Shown: in pieces, positions 57,074-64,000 of the stretch | Layout of the letters: each line of letters begins with the position of its first letter | Numbering within the stretch: position 1 is the stretch's first letter | Assembly (NCBI RefSeq): GCF_036388275.1 | Contig: NZ_DASVSF010000089.1 | Location: 134,580 to 198,579 of the forward strand | Reading direction: 5' to 3' | DNA length: 64,000 nt | Origin: Longimicrobium sp. | Lineage (GTDB): Bacteria; Gemmatimonadota; Gemmatimonadetes; Longimicrobiales; Longimicrobiaceae | Translations under genes and position numbers: made by a program | Notes under the pieces: generated by a model | The model's database searches: none | What the model saw: only the letters and a program-made list of their open reading frames with translations | What the model was told of the DNA's origin: nothing

Positions 57074-58923
57074 CGAATGCGCGGATGTCCTCCCTGGCCC
57101 GGTGGCGGGCCCTCCTGGGCCTGCTCTGGCGGACGGGGCGGGGCAGGGTGGTGGGGCTCGGGCTGGTGGTCCTGGTCGTGGGGCTGCTGCCCACGGCGCT
57201 GATCCTGGCCACCGGCGCGCTGGTGCGCGCCATCCCCGGCGCCGTCGAGCACGGGCTCGGTTCGCCCGGCGGGCAGCCCGCGGTGCTCGCGCTCTGCCTG
57301 CTGGTTTCCGGGATGGCGGCGCTCGCGCTGGGGAACAACGCCCTCACCCACCTGTCCCGCGTGGTCGACGACGCGCTCGGCCTGGAGGTGCACCAGGCAG
57401 TGGCCGCCGTCACGCTGGGCACGCCGGGGCTGGAGCCCCTGGAGGCCCCGGCCCTCGCCGACGAGCTGCACGCCGTGCAGGACGCCGACCGGCGCGGGGT
57501 GCTGCGGCGCACCACCCTGGCGCTGTGCAACGTGGCCACCACCCGCCTGCGGGGCATCGGCGCGTTCGTGGTGCTGCTGGCCTTTCACTGGTGGGCGCCG
57601 CTGCTGCTGCTGGGCGCGTGGCACCTGACCAACCGGGTGTACCTCAGGGCCACCGAGAACGGCGTGAGCTTCGACATGAGCGACGGCGCGGTGCGCATGC
57701 GGCGGGCGGAGTACGTGCGCTCGCTCGCCGTGGAGTCGGCCGCGGCCAAGGAGTCCCGCGTCTTTGGCTTGGGCGGGTGGCTGGTGGGGCGCTACGGCGA
57801 CGCGTGGCTCGACGCGCTGAGGATGATGTGGACGAGCCGCCGGACCAACCGGGGGCTCACCGCGGCGGCCGTGCTGGCGCTCGCCGTCTCGCACGCGGCC
57901 GTGCTCGGTGCGCTTGGGCTGGCGGCGAGCCGCGGCGCGGTGGAGGTGGCCGCCCTGCTCGTGTTCGTGCAGGCGGTGCTCGGCACCAGCGACCTGGGGA
58001 TGATCGGCGACTGGCAGTTTTCCTTGGGCCAGTCGCTGGCCGTCGCCGAGCGCGTCGGCCGGGTGCGCGCGCACGCGGCCGCGCCCGCCCCGGCCCAGCC
58101 CGCGCTCCGGGGCGATCCGGCGGGGCGAAGGGTGGCCGTGCGGCTGGAGGGGGTGCGCTTCACCTACCCGCAGCGCGAAGCTCCCACGCTGGACGGGCTC
58201 ACGCTCCACGTTCCCGCCGGCCAGTCGCTGGCCATCGTGGGCGAGAACGGGGCGGGCAAGAGCACGCTCATCAAGCTGCTGTGCGGGCTGTACCAGCCCG
58301 ACGCCGGGCGCGTGACGCTGGGCGACGGCGCCTCGCCCCTGCAGGCCCGGGGACGGGTGGGCGCCATCTTCCAGGACTTCGTGCGCTACCCCCTGCCGCT
58401 GCGCGACAACGTGGGCTTCGGAAGCCTGCCCCTGATGTCGGACCCGCGGGCGCTGGAAGACGCCCTGCGCGACGCAGGCGGCGGCGACCTTCCCGCACAC
58501 CTCCCCCACGGGTGGGAAACGACGCTTTCCCGCGAGTTCGAAGGCGGCGCCGACCTGTCCGGGGGGCAGTGGCAGCGGGTGGCGCTGGCGCGGGCGCTGA
58601 CAGCGGTCCGCGGCGGCGCCGGCCTGCTCATCCTGGACGAGCCCACCGCCGCCCTCGACGTGCGCGCCGAGACCGAGCTGTTCGCGCGCTTCCTCGAGCT
58701 TACCCGCGACGTGACGACCATCCTGGTTTCGCACCGGCTGTCCAGCGTCCGCCACGCCGACCGCATCGTGGTGCTCGACGGCGGCAGTGTGGCCGAAGAC
58801 GGAACCCACGAGGAGCTGATGCGCGCCGGCGGGCTGTACGCGCGGATGTACTCGCTGCAGGCCGAGCGCTTCGCCGCCGACCAGCAGGGCGGCGACCGCG
58901 GCGAGGAGGGTCTCGATGCGTGA
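57070..58923 (+). CDS. ABC half-transporter (exporter), first of a pair
   Basis: 617 aa; ATG overlaps the NRPS3 stop as ATGA. N-terminal membrane domain with an initial helix around 28-55 (VVGLGLVVLVVGLLPTALIL). The nucleotide-binding domain carries Walker A GENGAGKST (about 391), Q-loop FQDF, signature LSGGQWQRVALA (about 497), Walker B LLILDEPTAAL (about 519) and H-loop LVSHRLS. Type IV exporter layout, half-size, expected to pair with the next gene, with which it overlaps by 8 bp. Position directly after the TE module suggests export of the peptide product and self-protection. Confidence 0.9.
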   Translation: MTNARMSSLARWRALLGLLWRTGRGRVVGLGLVVLVVGLLPTALILATGALVRAIPGAVEHGLGSPGGQPAVLALCLLVSGMAALALGNNALTHLSRVVDDALGLEVHQAVAAVTLGTPGLEPLEAPALADELHAVQDADRRGVLRRTTLALCNVATTRLRGIGAFVVLLAFHWWAPLLLLGAWHLTNRVYLRATENGVSFDMSDGAVRMRRAEYVRSLAVESAAAKESRVFGLGGWLVGRYGDAWLDALRMMWTSRRTNRGLTAAAVLALAVSHAAVLGALGLAASRGAVEVAALLVFVQAVLGTSDLGMIGDWQFSLGQSLAVAERVGRVRAHAAAPAPAQPALRGDPAGRRVAVRLEGVRFTYPQREAPTLDGLTLHVPAGQSLAIVGENGAGKSTLIKLLCGLYQPDAGRVTLGDGASPLQARGRVGAIFQDFVRYPLPLRDNVGFGSLPLMSDPRALEDALRDAGGGDLPAHLPHGWETTLSREFEGGADLSGGQWQRVALARALTAVRGGAGLLILDEPTAALDVRAETELFARFLELTRDVTTILVSHRLSSVRHADRIVVLDGGSVAEDGTHEELMRAGGLYARMYSLQAERFAADQQGGDRGEEGLDA

Positions 58924-60694
58924 GCAATGGCGCGCCCTGGCCCTGCTGGTGCGGACCGCGTGGCGTACGGACCCGTGGCGCTCGGCGGGGCTGCTGCTGG
59001 AGCCGCTGGGGCACCTGCGGTTTCCTCTCTTCGCCTGGTTCCTCAAGCTGCTGACCGACGGGGCCATCCGGCAGGATCCCCGGCTCCTGGCCTGGGGAGC
59101 GGGGGGCATCGTCGCCACGCGGGTGCTGTGGTTCGTGGGACTGTGGAGCGGAAGCTGGATCCGCAACCGGCTTTCCGAAGCGGTGGGCCTCGCGCTGGAC
59201 CGCGAGATCGCCGCGCTCACCTCCTCCCTCCCCGGGCTGGAGCACCACGAGCGCGCCGACTACCAGGACAAGCTGGAGCTGCTCCGCCAGCAGCAGGGCA
59301 TCCTGGGCAGCTCGCTCAACACCCTCATCTACACGGCGAACACGGTGGTCGCCGGCATCGGCACGCTCGCGGCGCTGGCGTTCGTCAGCCCGTGGCTGCT
59401 GCTCCTGGTGCCCTTTGCCCTCCCCGCCATCCCCATCGCCAGGGTGCAGCAGCGCTGGTTCCGCGTCGCCGAAGAACGCTCCGCCAACCCCTCGCGCCGC
59501 GCCCGGCACCTGCAGGCCCTCACCGTCGACCGGAACGCCGGGATGGAGCTGCGCGTCTTTGGCCTGCAGGACGAGATCCTCGCCCGGTTCCGGCGGGCCT
59601 GGACCGAGTCGCGCGGGCTTCTCATCGCCGCACGGGCGCGGGGAGCGCTGCTTGACTGCGTGGCGGAGCTGGTGTTCCTGGCCGGCTTCGGCGGGGCGGT
59701 GGCGCTCATGCTGTGGCGGGCCAGCCGCGGCCAGGCCACCGTCGGCGAGGTGGTCATGGCGGTGTACCTGGGGCAGCAGGTGATGGCCAGCGTGGTCGAG
59801 CCGGTGCGCTGGGTGGCGGGAATGGGAGAAACGCTGCGTGCCGCCGGCCGCATGCTCTGGCTCCAGGACTACGCGCGCGACATGCGCGCCGCGCGGTCCG
59901 GCAGCCGTCCGGCCCCCGGGCGGCTGACGGACGGCATCGTCTTCGACCGCGTCTCCTTCCGCTACCCCGGAACCGACCGCTGGGCGCTTCGCGACGTCTC
60001 GTTCCGCATCCCCGCCGGCAGCGTGGTGGCGCTGGTGGGCGAGAACGGCTCCGGGAAGACCACCCTCGTCAAGCTGCTCTGCCGGATGTACGAGCCCGAC
60101 GAGGGGCGCATCCTGGTAGACGGCGTCGACCTCGCCGAGATGGAGGTGGAAGGGTGGCGGCGGCGATTGTCGGCGGCGTTCCAGGACTTCGTGCGCTTCG
60201 AGATGACGGCGCAGCAGGCGGTGGGCGTGGGAGACCTCGCCCGCCTGGACGATCCCGCCGCGGCCCGGGCCGCGCTGGACCGTGCGGGATCCGACGGCGC
60301 CGCCGGCCTCCCCGCCGGGCTTGCGACGCAGCTGGGCGCCCGCTGGGAAGACGGCGTCGACCTGTCCACCGGCCAGTGGCAGAAGCTGGCGCTCGGCCGG
60401 GCGCTGATGCGCGACGACCCGCTGGTGGTCTTCTTCGACGAGCCCACCGCCAGCCTCGATGCCCTCGCCGAGCACGCACTCTTCGAGCGCTACGCCCGCA
60501 CGGCCCGCTCCGGCGGCCGGCGCGGGGCCATCACCGTGCTCGTCTCCCACCGCTTCTCCACCGTCCGCTCGGCGGACCTGATCCTGGTGATCGACGTGGG
60601 CGGCGTCGCCGAGCTCGGCAGCCACAACGAGCTACTGCGGCGCGAAGGGCTGTATTCCGAACTGTACCTCCTCCAGGCACGGTCGTATGTCTGA
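58916..60694 (+). CDS. ABC half-transporter (exporter), second of a pair
   Basis: 592 aa; overlaps the previous gene by 8 bp. Same layout: membrane helices in the first 300 residues (TLAALAFVSPWLLLLVPFAL), then Walker A GENGSGKTT (about 375), signature LSTGQWQKLALG (about 482, Thr in place of the first Gly) and Walker B VVFFDEPTASL (about 503). The altered signature suggests an asymmetric heterodimer with one weaker ATP site, as in many heterodimeric exporters. Likely translationally coupled to both neighbours. Confidence 0.9.
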   Translation: MREQWRALALLVRTAWRTDPWRSAGLLLEPLGHLRFPLFAWFLKLLTDGAIRQDPRLLAWGAGGIVATRVLWFVGLWSGSWIRNRLSEAVGLALDREIAALTSSLPGLEHHERADYQDKLELLRQQQGILGSSLNTLIYTANTVVAGIGTLAALAFVSPWLLLLVPFALPAIPIARVQQRWFRVAEERSANPSRRARHLQALTVDRNAGMELRVFGLQDEILARFRRAWTESRGLLIAARARGALLDCVAELVFLAGFGGAVALMLWRASRGQATVGEVVMAVYLGQQVMASVVEPVRWVAGMGETLRAAGRMLWLQDYARDMRAARSGSRPAPGRLTDGIVFDRVSFRYPGTDRWALRDVSFRIPAGSVVALVGENGSGKTTLVKLLCRMYEPDEGRILVDGVDLAEMEVEGWRRRLSAAFQDFVRFEMTAQQAVGVGDLARLDDPAAARAALDRAGSDGAAGLPAGLATQLGARWEDGVDLSTGQWQKLALGRALMRDDPLVVFFDEPTASLDALAEHALFERYARTARSGGRRGAITVLVSHRFSTVRSADLILVIDVGGVAELGSHNELLRREGLYSELYLLQARSYV

Positions 60695-62012
60695 GCTGGC
60701 CATGGCCGCCCCTCCGGGACCGCAACCTTTCCCACCGCCGGAACCCAGGGTGGGCAAGCCCATGGAACGTGACCGTTCGTTCGACCGGGCGATGGAGTTC
60801 GCCGCCGAGCTCATCAGCATCCCCAGCCTGTCCGGCGAAGAAGGAGGGGTCGCGGCGCGGATCCTCGAAGAGCTGCGGGCGCTGGGCTTCGACGAGGCGT
60901 GGACGGACCGGGCGGGCAACGTCATCGCCCGCGTGGCGGGCACCGGCGGCGCCCCCCCGGTGATGCTTTCCTCGCACATGGACGTGGTCGACGTGGGAGA
61001 CCCCGGCGGGTGGCGGCACCCCCCCTACGGCGGCGTCGTCGCCGACGGATGCCTGCACGGGCGCGGCTCCATGGACGTCAAGGGGCCGCTGGCCATCCAG
61101 CTGTACGCCGCCGCCCGTTTCGTGGACGAGCGGCCCGTCGGCGACATCCTGACCGTCTTTTCCGTCTACGAGGAAAAGGGCGGGTGGGGGATGATGTACC
61201 TGATGGAAACGGCCGGGCTTCGCCCGGGCGCCGTGATCCTGGGCGAAGCAACGGGGGGCGACCTCTGTACCGGCCACCGCGGCCATGCCGAGCTCGCGGT
61301 CGAAATCCACGGCCGCGCCGCCCACGCCAGCACGCCTGAGCGCGGCCGCAACCCCAACCACGTGCTCCCGCACGTTCTCCTGGCGCTGGGCCAGCTCTCC
61401 GAACGCCAGCCGCGCGACCCCATCCTGGGCCGCGCCACGCTCACGCCCACGGTCATCGAGAGCTGGCCCAAGAGCGGCAACGTGATCCCCGACCGGGTAC
61501 GGATCACCCTCGACATGCGCGTCCTTCCGGGCTGGAACGAGGACGAGGCGCTGGAGGAAATCCGCGCCGCGCTGGCCGCCGCGGTGCCGGAGATGGACGG
61601 CGTCGCCGTGGAGGTGCTTCCTGGCCGCGCTTCGCACCGTGCCTGGACGGGGTGGGAAGACCTGCACAGCAACTTCACCCCCGGCTACCTGCTTCGCGAC
61701 GACCACCCGGTGGTGCAGGCCGCGGCCGAGGCGGTGCGCCAGGCCACGGGGCGCGAGCCCCGGTTGCGCCAGTGGAAGTTCGGAACCGACGGCGGGCACA
61801 CCTGCGGCACGCACGGCGTTCCCACCATCGGCTTCGCGCCGGGACGCGAGGAGCTGGCGCACACCAACCGCGAGCGGCTGGACCTGGACTCGGCGCGTGC
61901 CGCCTTCGAAGCCTATCCCGCCCTGATCCGGGCCGTGCAGTCGGCGCTGGTGCCGGTCAGGGGGATGACGCTGCCTGCGTTGGCCGCGGCTCCCGCCGGA
62001 TCGCCGCAGTAG
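60687..62012 (+). CDS. M20-family metallopeptidase/deacylase
   Basis: 441 aa; ATG overlaps the ABC stop by 8 bp (a later ATG at 60762 matches the usual M20 start better). Metal and catalytic residues are all visible: LSSHMDVVD (His, Asp), GRGSMDVKG (bridging Asp), VYEEKGGWG (catalytic and metal Glu), GEATGGD, and late His in DGGHTCGTHGVPT. The dimerisation domain is present (HRGHAELAVEIHGRAAHAS). ArgE/DapE/acylase-like, cytoplasmic, no signal peptide. Within the NRPS operon it could trim an N-acyl or peptide bond of the product or precursor, or inactivate it as self-resistance. Substrate not deducible. Confidence 0.9.
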   Translation: MSELAMAAPPGPQPFPPPEPRVGKPMERDRSFDRAMEFAAELISIPSLSGEEGGVAARILEELRALGFDEAWTDRAGNVIARVAGTGGAPPVMLSSHMDVVDVGDPGGWRHPPYGGVVADGCLHGRGSMDVKGPLAIQLYAAARFVDERPVGDILTVFSVYEEKGGWGMMYLMETAGLRPGAVILGEATGGDLCTGHRGHAELAVEIHGRAAHASTPERGRNPNHVLPHVLLALGQLSERQPRDPILGRATLTPTVIESWPKSGNVIPDRVRITLDMRVLPGWNEDEALEEIRAALAAAVPEMDGVAVEVLPGRASHRAWTGWEDLHSNFTPGYLLRDDHPVVQAAAEAVRQATGREPRLRQWKFGTDGGHTCGTHGVPTIGFAPGREELAHTNRERLDLDSARAAFEAYPALIRAVQSALVPVRGMTLPALAAAPAGSPQ

Positions 62013-62079
62013 GCGGCGCAAGCGAAATCACCCGCCGCTGGCATCCAGCGGCGGCGAAGGACACACCCCGAGGAGAGCG

Positions 62080-62841
62080 ATGCGGATCGACGACGTGCGG
62101 GCGCTGGTAACGGGTGCCGCCAGTGGGCTGGGGTACCGGTTCGCGCTGGAGCTGGCGCGGGCAGGAGCGCGGGTGGCGGCCGTGGACGTGGACGGCGGCG
62201 GGCTGCGCCAGCTGGTCGCCGAGACGGCGGCGCTCCCGGGCCCGGTGTACGCGCTGGAAGGCGACGTTTCCGACGAGAGCCAGGTCAAGGGCTTCGTCCG
62301 CGAGGCCGCGGAGCGGCTGGAGGGGATCAACGTCCTGGTGAACAACGCCGCCGTGCTGATGGACGGGCTCCTGGTGGCCGAAGAGGATGGGTGGGTGCGG
62401 CGCCTGCCCACGGCGCAGTGGCGCCGGGTGCTGGACGTGAACCTCACCGGCCAGTTCCTGGTGGCCCGCGAGGCCGCCGCGGAAATGCTGGAGCGGCGTG
62501 AGCCGGAGGGGGTGATCGTCAACCTCTCGTCGCTGGCCCGCACCGGGAACCTCGGGCAGTCGGCGTACGCGGCCTCCAAGGCAGGCCTGGACGTCGCCAC
62601 CCGCACCTGGGCGCTCGAACTGGCCCCGCACGGCATCCGGGTGGCCGCCATCGCCCCCGGGGTGGTCCAGACGCCCATCCTCGACAACGTATCCGACGAG
62701 GCCCGAGCCGCCCTGCTCGCCGGCATTCCCCTGGCGCGCTTCGGCGCCCCTCACGACATCTGGCTCGCGCTCCGGTTCGTCCTCGAGTGCGGGTTCTTCA
62801 CCGGCCGCGTCGTCGAGGTAGACGGCGGGGCCCAAATGTAA
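62080..62841 (+). CDS. SDR-family NAD(P)-dependent oxidoreductase
   Basis: 253 aa; GAGGAG ribosome-binding site just upstream of the ATG, 67 nt after the M20 gene. Classical SDR: TGAASGLG dinucleotide motif, acidic AAVDVDGG at the end of strand 2 (favours NAD), NNAA, catalytic Ser in VNLSSLARTG and YAASK, and IAPGVVQTP. FabG-like length. Last gene of the cluster, probably acting on a precursor or tailoring the product; the PKS module itself has no ketoreductase. Substrate unknown. Confidence 0.9.
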   Translation: MRIDDVRALVTGAASGLGYRFALELARAGARVAAVDVDGGGLRQLVAETAALPGPVYALEGDVSDESQVKGFVREAAERLEGINVLVNNAAVLMDGLLVAEEDGWVRRLPTAQWRRVLDVNLTGQFLVAREAAAEMLERREPEGVIVNLSSLARTGNLGQSAYAASKAGLDVATRTWALELAPHGIRVAAIAPGVVQTPILDNVSDEARAALLAGIPLARFGAPHDIWLALRFVLECGFFTGRVVEVDGGAQM

Positions 62842-63016
62842 GCGGGCGCCGACCAGGGCGGGAACGTCCACGCGTTTTGCCGTGGCGGACCCTGCTCAGG
62901 AGCGGGAGCCACGCAAGCCGCGGCACGCCCCCCTTGCGCGTCCGCTGAGTTTTTTGCAGATTCGTTGCCGTCGAAGGGCGCTGGCATGGCCCGCTCGGCA
63001 GGTAGTTTGAAATATG

Positions 63017-63090
63017 GTGAGCGTAGCTCAGCTGGTTAGAGCGCCGGATTGTGGTTCCGGAGGTCGCGGGTTCGAACCCCGTCGCCCACC
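63017..63090 (+). tRNA. tRNA-His (GTG)
   Basis: 74 nt cloverleaf: acceptor GTGAGCG/CGCCCAC, D-arm with AGCTCAGCTGGTTAGAG, anticodon stem CCGGA/TCCGG with GTG at 63051-63053, T-arm GCGGG-TTCGAAC-CCCGT. A genome-encoded G precedes position 1 (63016) opposite C73, the His identity pair. CCA is not encoded. Position 4 is A opposite C69, a mismatch where most homologues have G-C. Confidence 0.95.
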
Positions 63091-63096
63091 CCTACA

Positions 63097-63129
63097 GGAA
63101 CCCCCGCGAGGAACACTCGCGGGGGTTCC
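63097..63129 (+). terminator. Perfect hairpin after tRNA-His
   Basis: GGAACCCCCGCGAG (63097-63110) pairs perfectly over 14 bp with CTCGCGGGGGTTCC (63116-63129), loop GAACA. No T-run follows. A second hairpin GGGAGCCC/GGGCTCCC (about 63138-63162) follows closely. Likely tRNA 3' processing or termination. Confidence 0.6.
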
Positions 63130-63672
63130 GTGTCCTCGGGAGCCCTGCCCAGGCGGGGCTCCCGTCGCGTCCGCGACAGAGACGTGAGCGCCACCCCGAA
63201 ATCCTCGGCAGGGGTTGACGGGGGTTGGAGAGGCTGGTATGTTGTAGGGCTGTCGCCGGAAACGGCGGCTGGTTGGGTCGAGGAGAAGGAATTCGGAAAA
63301 ACCTCCCTTGACCAAACGCCGGAAGTCCAGTAGATTGAAGGCGTTGCGGGAAGTAGCGGGCGAACGAAAGACGAGAAGTCATCGCCGCCCACCCCTTGAC
63401 CGAGAGGTTCGAGGGTGGTAGATTGAAGGACTGAACGCGGCGGCCGGGTGAAACTGGCCGGATGCGAATGAAAGCGGGCCAGCGGCTCGCGCGATGTTTT
63501 GAAAACCTGGGTCTTGGGAGTGCTTTTGTAACGAGCGCCCCGTGGTGGTGTTAGTCGAGGGCAACACGTCCTTCGCCTCCACACAACAACACGGGACAAG
63601 AACGTGAAATTCCGAACGGAAGCAAAGACTTGAAGAAGTCTAGTGTTTCGTTCACGAAGAGCTGTTTGAATT
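63130..63672 (+). promoter_or_regulatory. rRNA operon leader with three tandem promoters
   Basis: No protein gene seen in this 540-bp stretch. Three promoters with 17-nt spacers: P1 TTGACG (63215)-TATGTT (63238), P2 TTGACC (63308)-TAGATT (63331), P3 TTGACC (63396)-TAGATT (63419). P2 and P3 share TAGATTGAAGG. About 250 nt of leader follows P3, including the hairpin AGACTT-GAAG-AAGTCT (63626-63641) shortly before the 16S gene. Confidence 0.75.
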
Positions 63673-64000
63673 CTCATGGAGAGTTTGATCCTGGCTCAGG
63701 ACGAACGCTGGCGGCGCGCTTAACACATGCAAGTCGTACGGGGGGCTTCGGCCCCCAGTGGCGAACGGGTGCGTAACACGTGAGCAACCTGCCTGTGGGT
63801 GGGGGATAACCCGGGGAAACCCGGGCTAATACCGCACGATGTCACCGGATCGATTGATCGGGTGATGAAAGGGGCTTAACGGCCTCGCCCGCAGAGGGGC
63901 TCGCGGCGTATCAGCTAGCTGGTGAGGTAACGGCTCACCAGGGCAACGACGCGTAGCCGATCTGAGAGGATGATCGGCCACATTGGGACTGAGATACGGC
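63673..64000 (+). rRNA. rrs: 16S rRNA, 5' part, runs off the window
   Basis: The universal 8F site AGAGTTTGATCCTGGCTCAG lies at 63680-63699, followed by GACGAACGCTGGCGGC and CATGCAAGTCG. The sequence ends at GGACTGAGATACGGC, near E. coli position 330. The mature 5' end is estimated a few bases before 63680. The short V1 hairpin (GGGGGGCTTCGGCCCCC) is intact. Confidence 0.97.

Overview
The window looks like a chromosomal segment of a very GC-rich Gram-negative-type bacterium. Its right edge carries the first ~320 nt of a 16S rRNA gene. The 16S start, the large NRPS content and the SARP/cyclase/TolB-like/TPR regulator are all compatible with Gemmatimonadota (Longimicrobium-like). That placement is inference from memory and was not checked by alignment.

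Region 1 (1 to ~22.9 kb) is an accessory, defence-rich segment. It holds a frameshifted CHAT caspase-like protease (cut by the window edge), an intact Cap4-type-nuclease/STAND-NTPase/TPR protein (1018-5253), an orphan gene (6166), and a multidomain signalling protein on the minus strand (SARP DNA-binding/BTAD, class III cyclase, membrane segment, TolB-like, TPR). Next come three plus-strand envelope genes (10068-12044), a small frameshifted gene, and a second nuclease/STAND/repeat gene on the minus strand broken by two frameshifts. The segment ends with an SF1 helicase-PLD fusion resembling type II Mokosh, followed by a broken Ser/Thr kinase. All six frameshifts I could place lie in this region. 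It ends at a 3' half of tRNA-Arg(TCT) plus terminator, the expected scar of a tRNA-targeted integrative element. A 32-nt direct-repeat motif lies ahead of both the 6166 gene and the 10068 operon, each copy 8-10 nt before a -10-like hexamer, so the SARP-type protein may control both.

Region 2 (23.3-62.8 kb) is an intact NRPS-PKS biosynthetic cluster. On the minus strand are a PLP aminotransferase and an unusual FkbM methyltransferase-acyltransferase-carrier protein. Divergently, a seven-gene operon of ~35 kb runs from one consensus promoter: NRPS1 (four C-A-PCP modules), NRPS2 (KS-AT-ACP-aminotransferase-C-A-PCP-E-C-A-PCP), NRPS3 (C-A-PCP-TE), two half ABC exporters, an M20 peptidase and an SDR oxidoreductase. 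Genes are spaced 1-4 nt apart or overlap, except for 67 nt before the SDR. If colinear, the line makes a seven-residue peptide with a malonate-derived beta-amino unit between residues 4 and 5, a D-residue at 5, and Asn-like residues at 6 and 7, released by the TE.

Region 3 (63.0-64.0 kb) is core genome: tRNA-His with a strong hairpin, three tandem consensus promoters, and the start of an rRNA operon running off the window.
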